Shown: positions 1 to 9,981, counted from the stretch's first letter. The stretch is DNA of 64,000 nucleotides from Azospirillum sp. TSH100 (GCF_004923295.1 NZ_CP039635.1:640501-704500), one strand, 5' to 3'. The notes: generated by a model not told the origin, from the letters alone. Translations and numbers: made by a program.

Positions 1-1
1 C

Positions 2-2221
2 GTGATGGCGCTGGAGCCGGCGGAGGCCGAGAGCGCCGCGAGCCTGGGCGACGTTCTGTACGACGGCGGGCGCTTCCTGCCGGCAGCCAGCTGGTACGGG
101 CGGGCTGCGAGGCTGGAGCCGCATCGGGTGCTGGCGGCCTTCAACCGGGGGGCGGCCCTGCGCGATGCCGGCCGGATCCCGGAGGCGGCGATTGCCTTCC
201 GCGACCTTGTGCAACTGGCACCGCAGATGGTGGAGCCGCTGGAGCAATGCATGCAGCTGCGCCAGCGGCTGGGCGATGGGAGAGAGGCGATGGCGGCTGC
301 CCGCCGGCTGCTGGCGCTGGTTCCCGGCCAACCGGCGGCGCTGCGGCTGCTGGGCAGCTCGGACAGCCGGCCAACGCGGGAGCCGGTCTGGCTGACGCGG
401 CTGGTCAGGCTGGAGCCGCTGGTGGACGAGCTGGTGCTGGCGCTGGCCGGGCGCCTTTATGGCCGGTGGACGGCGCTCGCGGAGCGGGCTTACCGCCATG
501 CGCTGGCTCTGGCGCCGGCCTCCGGGCTGGCGCTGTCGGGGCTGGGACTGGCGCGGGCGACGCTGGGGGTGGAGGGGGCGACGCGGTGGAGCCTGCGCGC
601 GGTGCGGGTGGCCCCCGGCGACGCGGCGCTGACCGCCAATGCCGGATCGGCCTTCCAGCTGGCCTTGCGGCCGCAGGAGGCGCTGTCCTGGCACCGCAGG
701 GCGCTGGCGCTGATGCCCGAGGATGCGGCGGCCTGGGTCAACATCGGCACGCTGCGGCTGGACGCCAACGCGGCGGAGGAGGCGATCCCGCCGCTGGAGC
801 GGGCGAGGCGGCTCGGCGATCCGGGACAATCGGCGCTCGCCAACTCCAACCTTGGCGTCGCCTGGATGGCGCTGGGGCTGCACGGAGAGGCGGTTGCGGC
901 TTTCCGCGCGGCGCTCGACCGGGCGCCGGAGGATGCGGCGATCCGCTCCAACATGCTGTTCTGCCTGTGCTTCGACGACCGTGCCGATCCGCTGGAGGTC
1001 TTCCGCGAACACCGGGCCTTCGAGCGCCATCTGCCGGCGGTCCCTGCCGCGCCGCATGCGGTGGAGAGCCGCGATCCGGAGCGTCGGCTGCGCGTCGGCT
1101 ACCTGTCGCCGGATTTCCAGCGCTATCCGGGGCCGGGCTATCATTTCCTGCTGCCGCTGATCGAGGGGCACGACCGCCGGGCGGTGGAGGTCACCTGCTA
1201 TCACAACGACCGCAGCCGCGACGCCACCACCGAGCGCTTCCAGGCGGCGGCCGACCGCTGGCGCGATGTGGCGGCCCTGTCCGACGAGGAGCTCGACCGC
1301 CGGATCCGGGAGGACCGCATCGACATCCTGGTCGATGCCGGCGGCCACATGTCGCGCAACCGCATGGCGCTGATGGCGCGCCGGCCGGCGCCGGTTCAGG
1401 TCAGCCTGCCGCTCTATCCCAACACCACGGGGCTGAGCGCCGTCGACTACCAGATCACCGATCCCCGCGTGGCGCCGCCGGGAGCGGACGCGCTGCATGT
1501 CGAGAAGCTGATCCGGCTGCCCGGCTGCGTGCTGTGCTACCGCCCGGCCGAGTCAGCCTTCGCGCCGCCTTCGCTGCCGCCGGTGGAGCGCAACGGCCAC
1601 ATCACCTTCGGGTCCTTCAACAACATCACCAAGGTGAACGCCGCCACCATCGCGCTGTGGGCGAGACTGCTGGCGGCGGTGCAGACGGCGACGCTGGTGC
1701 TGAAATGGCGGGGACTGGGCAGCGGCGGCGGTGCCGACCGGCGCCTGCTGGACGCCTTCGCCCGGCACGGAATCGGGGCGGAGCGGCTGGAGCTGCGCGG
1801 CATCACCCCGGATCCCTATCAGGATTACGTCACCATCGACGTGGCGCTCGATCCCGTCTTCGCCAATGGCGGGACGACGATCTGCGACGCGCTGTGGATG
1901 GGCGTGCCGGTGCTGAACCAGACCGGGCCGACCATGATCGGCCATTGGGGGGCGACGCTGCTCGATGCGGTCGGGATGGAAGAGCTGGTGACGGAGGACG
2001 ATGACGGCTATCTGGCGCAGGGCGTCCGGCTGGCGACCGACCGTGGGTTCCTCGATGCCCAACGGGCGGAGTTGCGCGAGCGGATGCGGCGGTCGGCGCT
2101 GATGGACGAGACCGGCTATGCCCGCGCGGTGGAGGCGGGCTATCGCACGGCATGGCGCCGCTGGTGCGCCGGTTTGCCGCCGGTGGCCTTCGACGTGGCG
2201 GACGGGGAGGGGCGGGCATGA
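2..2221 (+). CDS. TPR protein with O-GlcNAc-transferase-like (GT41/SPINDLY) domain; 5' end possibly cut by the window
   Basis: Predicted glycosyltransferase of the bacterial OGT/SPINDLY type. Residues ~10-330 are tetratricopeptide repeats (recurring A..W...G....A / P.....A patterns). Residues ~360-720 form the GT41-like catalytic region, with GYLSPDF, FGSFNN and the UDP-binding stretch NGGTTICDALWMGVPV near residue 620. The usual bacterial W.GYPGTTG motif is altered to LPLYPNTTG, and the segment after SPDF carries extra residues, so the acceptor may be unusual. The frame is open from base 2 (GTG then ATG), so the true start may lie upstream. The stop overlaps the next start as ATGA, which suggests a coupled operon with two further sugar-transferase-like genes. 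Similar TPR-OGT genes in related bacteria lie in surface polysaccharide or flagellin glycosylation loci; the substrate cannot be read from the sequence. Confidence 0.85.
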   Translation: MMALEPAEAESAASLGDVLYDGGRFLPAASWYGRAARLEPHRVLAAFNRGAALRDAGRIPEAAIAFRDLVQLAPQMVEPLEQCMQLRQRLGDGREAMAAARRLLALVPGQPAALRLLGSSDSRPTREPVWLTRLVRLEPLVDELVLALAGRLYGRWTALAERAYRHALALAPASGLALSGLGLARATLGVEGATRWSLRAVRVAPGDAALTANAGSAFQLALRPQEALSWHRRALALMPEDAAAWVNIGTLRLDANAAEEAIPPLERARRLGDPGQSALANSNLGVAWMALGLHGEAVAAFRAALDRAPEDAAIRSNMLFCLCFDDRADPLEVFREHRAFERHLPAVPAAPHAVESRDPERRLRVGYLSPDFQRYPGPGYHFLLPLIEGHDRRAVEVTCYHNDRSRDATTERFQAAADRWRDVAALSDEELDRRIREDRIDILVDAGGHMSRNRMALMARRPAPVQVSLPLYPNTTGLSAVDYQITDPRVAPPGADALHVEKLIRLPGCVLCYRPAESAFAPPSLPPVERNGHITFGSFNNITKVNAATIALWARLLAAVQTATLVLKWRGLGSGGGADRRLLDAFARHGIGAERLELRGITPDPYQDYVTIDVALDPVFANGGTTICDALWMGVPVLNQTGPTMIGHWGATLLDAVGMEELVTEDDDGYLAQGVRLATDRGFLDAQRAELRERMRRSALMDETGYARAVEAGYRTAWRRWCAGLPPVAFDVADGEGRA

Positions 2222-3351
2222 GCGTCTGCGATCTGGCGAGCGTGCGCAGCATCCTGGTCGTCAAGCTGGACGAGGCGGGCGACTTCGTGATGGCGACCCC
2301 CTTCCTGCGCGGCCTGCGCGCCGCCGCCCCGCAGGCGCGCATCCTGCTGGCGGTGCGCGAGGCGGTGGCCGATCTGGCCCTGACCTGCCGCTGGGTCGAC
2401 GGGGTGGTGGCGCCGCGGCCGAAGGAGGGCGGCGGCATCGACTTCCGCGGCATCACCCCCGGCGGGCTGACGCTGTTCGCCGAATGCTACCGCGCCGGCT
2501 TCGATCTGGCGCTGGTGCCGCGCTACGACTTTGACCGGCATGGCGCGACGACGCTCGCCGCCAACAGCCGGGCGAAGCTGGTCGCCGGTTTCTCCGAGCG
2601 GGTCACGCCGTGGAAGGCCGACGGCAACCAGGGTTTCGACCGCGCCTATGGGCTGGCGCTGGCCCCGCCGCCGGGGCGGCACGAGGTGGAGCAGAACGCC
2701 GCCCTGCTGGAGGCGCTGGGCGCCGCCCCGGATCTGGGGCCGCTGGAGCTGACGCTGACGGCGGAGGACCGCGAGGAGGCGCGGCGGCTTCTGGGGTCCG
2801 GAGATGGCCGGCCGCTGATCGCGGTGGCGCCGGGGGCGGCGAGCCCGCGCCGGGAGTATCCGGCCGGGCGGCTCGCCGCCGTGGTTTCCGCCGTCGTGGC
2901 GGGGCTTGATGCGCGCGTCGCCGTGCTGGGCACGTTGGCGCAGCGGCCGGCGGCCACTGTGCTGGCGGCGGCGCTTCCCGGACGCACCATCGACCTGACC
3001 GGCGCCACCCCGCTGCGCGTCGCCGCGGGGGTGATGGCGGAGGCGGCGTTGGCGATCACCATGGATTCCGCCCCCGCCCATCTGGCCGCGGCGGCGGGGG
3101 TGCCGGTGGCGGTGTTCTCCTGCCATCCGGTCGGCGGCGATCCCAACCATTTCCATGCGCCGGAACGCTTCCGGCCCTGGACCGGCGGGCACGAGCAGCG
3201 GGCGCTGGTCCTGCGTCCGGAAGCACCGGTGCCGCCCTGCGCCGTGTCCTGTCTGGCGGCCGAGGCGCATTGCATCACCGCCATCGACCCGGCCGACGCC
3301 GCCCGGCGCATCCTGGCCCTGGCGGCCGCCAGCATGGGGGAGCGGCGATGA
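2218..3351 (+). CDS. Glycosyltransferase family 9 (ADP-heptose:LPS heptosyltransferase-like)
   Basis: The 377-residue protein has GT9 architecture. The N-terminal ILVVKLDEAGDFVMATPFLR is the family's first Rossmann motif, and ITMDSAPAHLAAAAGVPV near residue 280-295 is the nucleotide-sugar binding C-terminal motif (DSAPAH in place of the common DTGPMH). The C-terminus is cysteine-rich (PPCAVSCLAAEAHC). ATG at 2218 overlaps the preceding TGA by 4 nt. A longer in-frame reading from 2152 is rejected because it would overlap the OGT gene by 70 nt. It probably transfers a sugar in surface polysaccharide or protein glycosylation with its two neighbours; heptose specificity is not demonstrated. Confidence 0.85.
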   Translation: MSVCDLASVRSILVVKLDEAGDFVMATPFLRGLRAAAPQARILLAVREAVADLALTCRWVDGVVAPRPKEGGGIDFRGITPGGLTLFAECYRAGFDLALVPRYDFDRHGATTLAANSRAKLVAGFSERVTPWKADGNQGFDRAYGLALAPPPGRHEVEQNAALLEALGAAPDLGPLELTLTAEDREEARRLLGSGDGRPLIAVAPGAASPRREYPAGRLAAVVSAVVAGLDARVAVLGTLAQRPAATVLAAALPGRTIDLTGATPLRVAAGVMAEAALAITMDSAPAHLAAAAGVPVAVFSCHPVGGDPNHFHAPERFRPWTGGHEQRALVLRPEAPVPPCAVSCLAAEAHCITAIDPADAARRILALAAASMGERR

Positions 3352-4373
3352 CCGACCCGATCATTCACGTCTCCTTCCCGCAGCCGCCGGACGCCTATCC
3401 GAAGACGCTGCACTGGCATGCCCAGCTGAGCCGCCATGTCTTCGAGGCGCTGCAAGGCCGCTTCGGGGGGCGGGTGCGCTTCTCGGCCTGGGGGGCGCCG
3501 CTGGAGCCGGCGGGGCGCGACGTGCTGGTGTCCTTCCTGCCGCATCCGGCGCTGAAGGGCTGGAAGCGCTCGGTCCTGATCGAGAATTCCAACTTCGACG
3601 TCGACAAGTGGCGCTTCGCCGCCTTCCGCCGCTTCGGGCTGGACGCGCCGGTGGATTCCGTGCGCGAGACCGAAGAGTGGATGCGCGGCCAGTATGCGGC
3701 ACTGGTGCTGAGCAACGATGTCGCCATCCGCCGCGTCGCCTCCCGCGATCCGCAGGTGGCGGCCTGTCACGACCAAATGGCGTCGCTGGTGCGGCACCTG
3801 TCGGTGCATCCGCATCCGATCGACAAGGTGGAGTTTTCCCGCCTCGCCGCCGGCGTTCCGCCGCCGCCGAAGGTGCGGATGCTGGTCTATCATGCCGGCC
3901 CGCGGAAGAACTCGGCGGAGCTGATCCAGACCCTGCGCGACCTCGGTTTGCAGGAGAACAGCGATTTCAGCGTCGCCGCCCATGTGCCGAAGGACCGCGC
4001 CGACCTGATGGCCTTCCTGCGCCAGAATTTCCTGATCGTCGGCAACACCTCCTACTCGGAGACCGGGCCGATCAACATGATCGAGTATCTGTTGTCGGGC
4101 TTCGCCATCTACGGCCATGACGACTGGTGGGACGGGGCGGGCAACCCGCGCTTCGGCTGGTCCTATGATCCGGCGCGGCAGCAGGCGAACCGGGAAAACC
4201 TGCGGCACATCTTCCACGAGCTGGGTCCGGCAGGGGTGGCCGCAGAGCGCGACCGCATGCGCACGGCGTTCCTGGAGCGGACCGACAATGACTGGCCGGC
4301 GCTGCTCGGCCCGCTCTGCGATCATGTGGAGGCGCTGCTGGACAGCGACCATCCCGGCCGCATCGGCGGTTGA
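3348..4373 (+). CDS. Putative glycosyltransferase, GT-B-like, unclassified
   Basis: The 341-residue soluble protein starts at an ATG that overlaps the GT9 stop by 4 nt (ATGA). No family is certain. The C-terminal half (KVRMLVYHAGPRKNSAELIQ, then SYSETGPINMIEYLLSGFAI near residue 240-260) resembles the donor-binding region of GT-B glycosyltransferases, where a conserved E sits before a GxP-type helix. The N-terminal half contains FLPHPALKGWKR and ENSNFDVDKW. There is no signal peptide and no membrane segment. Coupling to a GT9 and a GT41-like gene argues for a role in the same glycan. Last gene of the operon; no T-rich terminator follows. Confidence 0.6.
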   Translation: MTDPIIHVSFPQPPDAYPKTLHWHAQLSRHVFEALQGRFGGRVRFSAWGAPLEPAGRDVLVSFLPHPALKGWKRSVLIENSNFDVDKWRFAAFRRFGLDAPVDSVRETEEWMRGQYAALVLSNDVAIRRVASRDPQVAACHDQMASLVRHLSVHPHPIDKVEFSRLAAGVPPPPKVRMLVYHAGPRKNSAELIQTLRDLGLQENSDFSVAAHVPKDRADLMAFLRQNFLIVGNTSYSETGPINMIEYLLSGFAIYGHDDWWDGAGNPRFGWSYDPARQQANRENLRHIFHELGPAGVAAERDRMRTAFLERTDNDWPALLGPLCDHVEALLDSDHPGRIGG

Positions 4374-4751
4374 GTCGTCTGCGGGGCGATAGATCGCAAG
4401 GGTTGCTTTCGAGTTGGAAAGCCGGCGACGGTTCAGAGAGCCATCACATATGATTCCCTCTTCCGCCTCTCGCACAAACTTTGTTTGTGCTGCCGGCGTC
4501 AGGCGGATCGAAGATCCGCTGAGAGCACCGGGAGAGGGCCTTTTCTTGCCGCAAGCGGGGAGACGCCCCCGAAAAGAAAATGGGCGGATCCACGGTGAGG
4601 TGGATCCGCCCGAGGCGAGGAGACTGAAAGCCGGTGCCCGAACGTGCCTGCAAAGGCACCGGCGTTCCGGAGGTCCGGCTGCGCAGGACAGTGCAGCCGG
4701 GCCGTCCGAACCGAGGGTCTCCTATCCCTGTGACACCATTACCCGCTCCTG
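4374..4751. other. Convergent intergenic region with three hairpins
   Basis: The 378-bp gap lies between the glycosyltransferase operon (plus) and glutamate dehydrogenase (minus). No convincing gene was seen. It holds a perfect 8-bp-arm hairpin at 4472-4490 (GCACAAAC-TTT-GTTTGTGC), a 7-bp hairpin near 4503-4519 (GCGGATC-GAA-GATCCGC), and the strong minus-strand terminator listed separately. The first hairpin is not followed by a T run, so its role as a plus-strand terminator is unproven. Confidence 0.6.
4571..4611 (-). terminator. Rho-independent terminator of the glutamate dehydrogenase gene
   Basis: Perfect 12-bp inverted repeat, GGGCGGATCCAC (4582-4593) with its complement at 4600-4611 and a 6-nt loop. 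Read on the minus strand, the stem is followed by the T-rich tract ATTTTCTTTTC (complement of 4571-4581). It lies about 140 nt past the stop codon at 4752. Confidence 0.85.
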
Positions 4752-7700
4752 TTACCCGGCAATCAGGCCGCGCAGCTGCCGATTTGCGACAGCCAGCATG
4801 GCGAGATCGACCGCCGGCTGGGCGCGCAGTTCGGCCAGAAGCTGCTCGACCCGCTCCACCACCAGCGTGCGGCTGGCGATCCAGCCATCGACCGCCGCGG
4901 CCTCGTCGCCCTCGCTTTCCAGCACGCGCACGGTCAAGGCACTCTGGTGGGCGAACAGGTCGTCGATGATCGCGGCGACCGCCTGACGCTGCCAGTGGTT
5001 GTCGACCTTGGCACCGCTGGCACGGTCGCGCAGCCATTCCAGGCCGAAGCGGCGGCCGAGCCCGAAATAGACCGAGGCGACGCCTTCCACCGCACGGCCG
5101 GTGCGCTCGGCGATCCGCACCAGATCCGGGGCGGCGGCCAGGACCGGCAAGGCGGCGATGCGGCGGGCCAGATCCTCCGGCACGCCCTGGGCCATCGCAT
5201 CGGCGATGCGGATGGCGAGGCGCGAGGATTCCTCTGCGTCGAGGAAGCGGTCGAGGCCGGCGGCGAGCGCCTCCACTCCCGGACGGAAGGCGGCGGACTC
5301 GCGGCCGAGATCCAGCGGGTGCGGGCTGTGGGCCAGGAACCAGGCCACCGCGCGGTCCAGCAGCTGGATGGTCTCCAGCATCAGCGCCGTCTGCAAGGCC
5401 GCCGGCACGACAGTGTCCAATCCGTCGATGGCATCCCACAGCGGGCGAAGCTGGAACACGTCCCGCGCGATGGCATAGGCGCGGGCGACGTCCGCCGGGC
5501 CGAGGCCGGTCTTCTCCACCATGTCGCGGACGAAGGTGGGGCCGACGCGGTTGACCAGGCTGTTGGTGACGGCGGTGGCGATGATCTCGCGGCGCAGGCG
5601 GTGGCGGAAGATCGCCTCGCGCTGGCCCTCGCGCAGCGGCTGCGGGAAATAGCGCAGCAGATCCTCGACCGTCGCCGGATCGTCCGGCAGTTCGGACGCC
5701 AGCAGATCGTCGTACAGCGTGATCTTGGCGTAGGCCAGCAGCACCGCCAGTTCCGGCCGGGTCAGACCGCGCCGTTCGGCCATGCGCTGGGCCAGCTCCT
5801 CGTCGGTTGGCAGATACTCGATGGCGCGGTTCAGCCGGCCGTTGCGCTCCAGGTTGCGCATGAAGCGCAGCTGGGCCTCCAGCAATGCCGGGCCTTGCGC
5901 CTCGGCGATGGTCAGGGCCTGGGTCTGGCGGTAATTGTCGGCCAGCACCAGCCCCGCCACCTCGTCGGTCATGGCGGCCAGCAGGGTGTCGCGCTGCTTC
6001 AGCGTCATGTCGCCCCGCGCCATGACGTCGCCCAGCAGGATCTTGATGTTCACCTCGTGGTCGGAGGTGTCGACGCCGGCCGAATTGTCGATGGCGTCGG
6101 TGTTCAGCCGCACGCCGCGGCCGTCGCGGCCCTTCTGCGCCGCTTCGATGCGGCCGCGCTGGGTGACGCCGAGATTGGCGCCCTCGCCGATCACCTTGGC
6201 GCGGATCTGGCCGCCGTCGATGCGCAGCGCGTCGTTGGCCTTGTCGCCGGCCTCGGCGTTGGTCTCGGTCGAGGCCTTGATGTAGGTGCCGATGCCGCCG
6301 AACCACAGCAGGTCGACCTCGGCCGTCAGCAGGCGGCGCATCAGCTCGACCGGCGACAGGTGGGCCTGCTCGATGCCGAAGCGGGCGCGGACCTCCGCCG
6401 TCAGCTCCACCGTCTTGGCGCTGCGCTCGACGATCATGGCGCCGGCGGACAGCCTGGAGCGGTCGTAATCGGCCCAGGAGGAGCGGGGCAGGGCGAACAG
6501 CCGGTTGCGCTCCTCCCAGCTGATCGCGGGGTCGGGATCGGGGTCGAGGAAGATGTGGCGGTGGTCGAAGGCGGCCAGCAGCCGGATGTGCTTCGACAGC
6601 AGCATGCCGTTGCCGAACACGTCGCCCGACATGTCGCCGACGCCGACCACGGTGAAGTCGGTGGTCTGGATGTCGGTCCCCATCTCGCGGAAATGGCGCT
6701 TCACCGATTCCCAGGCGCCACGGGCGGTGATGCCCATCACCTTGTGGTCGTAGCCGGCCGAGCCGCCCGAGGCGAAGGCGTCGCCCAGCCAGAAGCCGTG
6801 GTCGACCGACACGCCGTTGGCGATGTCGGAGAAGGTGGCCGTGCCCTTGTCGGCGGCGACCACCAGATAGGGATCGTCGGCGTCATGGCGCACCACGTCC
6901 CTGGCCGGGATCACCGAGCCGTCGGCGGCCAGATTGTCGGTGATGTCGAGCAGGCCGCGCATCAGCGTCTTGTAGCACTCGATGCCTTCGGCGAGCGCCG
7001 CCTCGCGGCCGGCGCTCACGGGCGGGGGACGCTTGACGACGAAGCCGCCCTTGGAGCCGACCGGCACGATGACGGTGTTCTTCACCATCTGCGCCTTCAT
7101 CAGCCCGAGGATCTCGGTGCGGAAATCCTCGCGGCGGTCGGACCAGCGGATGCCGCCGCGCGCCACCTTGCCGCCGCGCAGATGGACGCCTTCCATGCGC
7201 GGGCTGTAGACGAAGACCTCCACCCACGGACGCGGCAGCGGCAGTTCATCGATCGAGCCGCTGTCGAGCTTGAAGGACAGATGCGGCTTCGGCGCCCCGT
7301 CCGGGCCGGTCTGGTAGGCGTTGGTGCGCAGGGTGGCGCGGATCAGGTTGACGAAGCGGCGCAGGATGCGGTCGTCGTCCAGATTGGTGACGGCGTCCAG
7401 CGCGTCCTCGATCTGCTCCAGGATCGGCGCTTCCTCCGTGCGGTTGGCCGGGTCGAAGCGGGCGGCGAACAGGCGGGACAGCAGCCGCGCCGTCTGCGGA
7501 TGGGCGGCCAGCGTCGTCTCGATGGTGTCCTGGGCATAGGCGAAGCGGGCCTGCTTCAGGTACTTGGCATAGGCGCGCAGGATCGTCACCTCGCGGCCGG
7601 CCAGACCGGCGCGCAGAACCAGGCGGTTGAAGCCGTCATCCTCCATCCGGCCGTCCCAGATGTCGGCGAAAGCCTCCTGGAAGGTCTGCTTGACCTTGAC

Positions 7701-9590
7701 GCAGTCGACCGGCATTCCGTTCTGGGTGCGGGCGGCGAAGTCGTGGATCCAGACCGACTGGGCCGGGGTGGCGCCGCCGGCGGGACGGACCTCGTAGGGC
7801 TGCTCGGTGATGACCTTCAGGTCCATGTGCTCCAGCATCGGCAGCACGTCGGACAGCGGCACCGGCCGGCCCTGGTGGTAGATCTTGACGTGCAGCTCGT
7901 CGCCGTCGGCCTCCAGCGGATGGAACAGGACGATGCCGAGGCGCTGTTCGGCCAGCACGCGTTCAATGCGGTCGATGTCGTGGACCGCGGCCTCCGCCGT
8001 GAAGGTCTCGCGGTAGCCGGCGGGGAAGGCGTCGGCGTAGCGGCGCAGGCGGGCGTTGCCGGTTTCCTCGCCCAGCGCCTCGACCAGCGCGTCGCGGATG
8101 CGGTCGGCCCAGCCGCGCGAGACCTGGACCAGCCGTGCCTCGATCTCGCTGATGTCGGCGACGGGGATCTTGCCCGGCTCCGTCTTCACCATCAGGTGCA
8201 GGCGGGCGAGCGCGCTGTCCGACAGCTGGGTGAAGTAGGAGGTGCAGGTGCCGTGGAAGGCGGTTTCCAGCACCGACTGGATCTTGCGGCGCAGTGCCGT
8301 GTCGTAGCGGTCGCGCGGCACGAAGACCAGGGCGGAGACGAAGCGCTCGAACGGGTCGCGGCGCACGAACAGGGCGAGGCGCTGGCGTTCCTGAAGGTGC
8401 AGGATGCCGAGCGCCGTCTCGAACAGCTCGTCCGACGGCGTCTGGAACAGCTCGTCGCGCGGGTAGGTCTCCAGGATGTTCAGCAGCGCCTTGCCGTCAT
8501 GGCCCGACGGGTCGAAGCCGGCGCGCGTCATCACGCGGGCGACCTTGCGGCGCAGGAACGGGATCTCGCGCGGGCTGCGGTTGTAGGCGACCGAGGTGAA
8601 CAGGCCGACCGCCAGGGTGACGCCGGCCACCTTGCCCTGCTCGTCGAAGCGCTTGACCAGAATGGCGTCGAGCGGGACCGAGCGGTGGACGGTGGCCTGC
8701 CGGGTGCCCTTGGTCACCAGAAGCGCGCGCGGCTGGTGCAGGAAGGCGCGGATTTCCTCCGGCAGCACGGCGGCATGGCCGTGTTCGTCGAACACGGTGA
8801 TTTCCGGGTCGCGCAGCACGCCCAACCCGCTGCCCTCCACCAGCTCCAGCCAGGGATCGCGGCCGTCGCCGCCGACGGTGGCGGTGTAGAGCCGGCTGCC
8901 CAGCAGGGTCATGTTGCCGTCGTCGACCCAGGTCAGGAAGTCTGCGGCCTCCTTGGACTCCTCGCTGTCGGGGGCGTTGGCGATGTCGGTCCGGGCGCTG
9001 CGGACGCGCTCGCGCATCGGCGTCCAGTCCTCCACCGCGGCGCGGACGTCGGTCAGCACCCGCTCGATGCCCTCGCGCAGACGGGCCTGGGCGGCCGGGT
9101 CCGACAGCGGGTCGATCGAGCAGTGCATGAAGGATTCGTCGTGGGCGCCGTCGGCTTCTTCACCGGGCTCCAGCAGCTCGACGATGCGGCCCTCGGCGTC
9201 GCGGACGACGCGGGTGACGGGATGGATGATGAGGTGGACGGTGACGCCCTGCCGGTTCAGCTCCGCCGTGACGGAATCGACCAGGAAGGGCATGTCGTCG
9301 TTGACGATCTCCACCACCGAGCGTTCGGACTGCCAGCCATGCTCGTCCAGCCGCGGCGCGTAGACCCGCACCTTGGGCTTGCCGGCTTCGCGCTGCTGGC
9401 CCCACTGCCACATGGCGAGAGCGGCGCCGTAAAGCTGTTCCGGCGTGCCGCGCAGCAGGTCGTCGGGAGGCACGTTGGCATAGAAGCGCTTCACGAAGCG
9501 CTCCGCCCGCGCGTTCGGAACCCGGCTGCGCACCAGTTCGGCCAGTTGCTGCCGCAAGTCGCCCGCCAGATCCTTCGTCGCCGTACGCAT
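4752..9590 (-). CDS. NAD-specific glutamate dehydrogenase, large (GDH180) type
   Basis: Catalyses reversible oxidative deamination of L-glutamate to 2-oxoglutarate with NAD+; the large class mainly serves glutamate and amino-acid catabolism. At 1612 aa the protein fits the family (~1,600 aa). The N-terminal ~700 residues are the regulatory ACT-like part. The catalytic core includes GGIRWSDRREDFRTEILGL and GSKGGFVVK near residues 805-850, DMSGDVFGNGMLLS near 985, and NTDAIDNSAGVDTSDHEVN near 1170. ATG at 9588-9590 is chosen because an AGGAG tract lies about a dozen nt upstream and the encoded MRTATKDLAGDLRQQ looks like a family N-terminus. The frame stays open to 10052, but the extra codons are low-complexity and would overlap the neighbouring LysR gene. 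Single gene with its own terminator. Confidence 0.95.
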   Translation of the reverse strand: MRTATKDLAGDLRQQLAELVRSRVPNARAERFVKRFYANVPPDDLLRGTPEQLYGAALAMWQWGQQREAGKPKVRVYAPRLDEHGWQSERSVVEIVNDDMPFLVDSVTAELNRQGVTVHLIIHPVTRVVRDAEGRIVELLEPGEEADGAHDESFMHCSIDPLSDPAAQARLREGIERVLTDVRAAVEDWTPMRERVRSARTDIANAPDSEESKEAADFLTWVDDGNMTLLGSRLYTATVGGDGRDPWLELVEGSGLGVLRDPEITVFDEHGHAAVLPEEIRAFLHQPRALLVTKGTRQATVHRSVPLDAILVKRFDEQGKVAGVTLAVGLFTSVAYNRSPREIPFLRRKVARVMTRAGFDPSGHDGKALLNILETYPRDELFQTPSDELFETALGILHLQERQRLALFVRRDPFERFVSALVFVPRDRYDTALRRKIQSVLETAFHGTCTSYFTQLSDSALARLHLMVKTEPGKIPVADISEIEARLVQVSRGWADRIRDALVEALGEETGNARLRRYADAFPAGYRETFTAEAAVHDIDRIERVLAEQRLGIVLFHPLEADGDELHVKIYHQGRPVPLSDVLPMLEHMDLKVITEQPYEVRPAGGATPAQSVWIHDFAARTQNGMPVDCVKVKQTFQEAFADIWDGRMEDDGFNRLVLRAGLAGREVTILRAYAKYLKQARFAYAQDTIETTLAAHPQTARLLSRLFAARFDPANRTEEAPILEQIEDALDAVTNLDDDRILRRFVNLIRATLRTNAYQTGPDGAPKPHLSFKLDSGSIDELPLPRPWVEVFVYSPRMEGVHLRGGKVARGGIRWSDRREDFRTEILGLMKAQMVKNTVIVPVGSKGGFVVKRPPPVSAGREAALAEGIECYKTLMRGLLDITDNLAADGSVIPARDVVRHDADDPYLVVAADKGTATFSDIANGVSVDHGFWLGDAFASGGSAGYDHKVMGITARGAWESVKRHFREMGTDIQTTDFTVVGVGDMSGDVFGNGMLLSKHIRLLAAFDHRHIFLDPDPDPAISWEERNRLFALPRSSWADYDRSRLSAGAMIVERSAKTVELTAEVRARFGIEQAHLSPVELMRRLLTAEVDLLWFGGIGTYIKASTETNAEAGDKANDALRIDGGQIRAKVIGEGANLGVTQRGRIEAAQKGRDGRGVRLNTDAIDNSAGVDTSDHEVNIKILLGDVMARGDMTLKQRDTLLAAMTDEVAGLVLADNYRQTQALTIAEAQGPALLEAQLRFMRNLERNGRLNRAIEYLPTDEELAQRMAERRGLTRPELAVLLAYAKITLYDDLLASELPDDPATVEDLLRYFPQPLREGQREAIFRHRLRREIIATAVTNSLVNRVGPTFVRDMVEKTGLGPADVARAYAIARDVFQLRPLWDAIDGLDTVVPAALQTALMLETIQLLDRAVAWFLAHSPHPLDLGRESAAFRPGVEALAAGLDRFLDAEESSRLAIRIADAMAQGVPEDLARRIAALPVLAAAPDLVRIAERTGRAVEGVASVYFGLGRRFGLEWLRDRASGAKVDNHWQRQAVAAIIDDLFAHQSALTVRVLESEGDEAAAVDGWIASRTLVVERVEQLLAELRAQPAVDLAMLAVANRQLRGLIAG

Positions 9591-9981
9591 GATGGTTGAT
9601 GTCTCCTCTCGGGGGGGCTTTGGTCGGGTATTCTTTTGATTGGTAGTACCACCCCCCTGCCGGCTTTTCGACGGCAAATAAACGGCAGGACTTCTGACCA
9701 AGCGGCGATTCGCCCCCCTTTGGAGGTATTTCTCCAAAGATTCGGACAATCCAGTCACATACTCGCCGAATTTATCCATGGCGCATTCACATCTCCGCCA
9801 TCGGCGACGCCGCGGCAAAGGCGCACAGCGCCGATCCGCCGCATCCGCCGGTGGATCGGGGAGGGAACGGAGCGGGGGCGGACCGACTCGATTCGGTGGG
9901 ATGGCCGCCCTGCCGGCAAGTCGGCGGAAAACCAGGAAAAGCGCGGCAGAAAAAGGTAAGCGATACTGACTGAACGGCGTT
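9591..9981. other. Upstream region of glutamate dehydrogenase
   Basis: About 390 bp between the LysR stop and the dehydrogenase start, both on the minus strand. It is less GC-rich close to the start and contains the dehydrogenase ribosome-binding site. No convincing coding frame or clear inverted repeat was found; presumably it carries the dehydrogenase promoter. Confidence 0.5.

Noticed and set aside
4472..4490. Hairpin GCACAAAC-TTT-GTTTGTGC as terminator of the glycosyltransferase operon
   Set aside because: The stem is perfect but AT-rich and not followed by a T run on the plus strand; kept only as a note.
4947..9599. 1,550-codon open frame on the plus strand antisense to glutamate dehydrogenase
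   Set aside because: It mirrors the high-GC codon pattern of the real gene, has no family resemblance and no ribosome-binding site.
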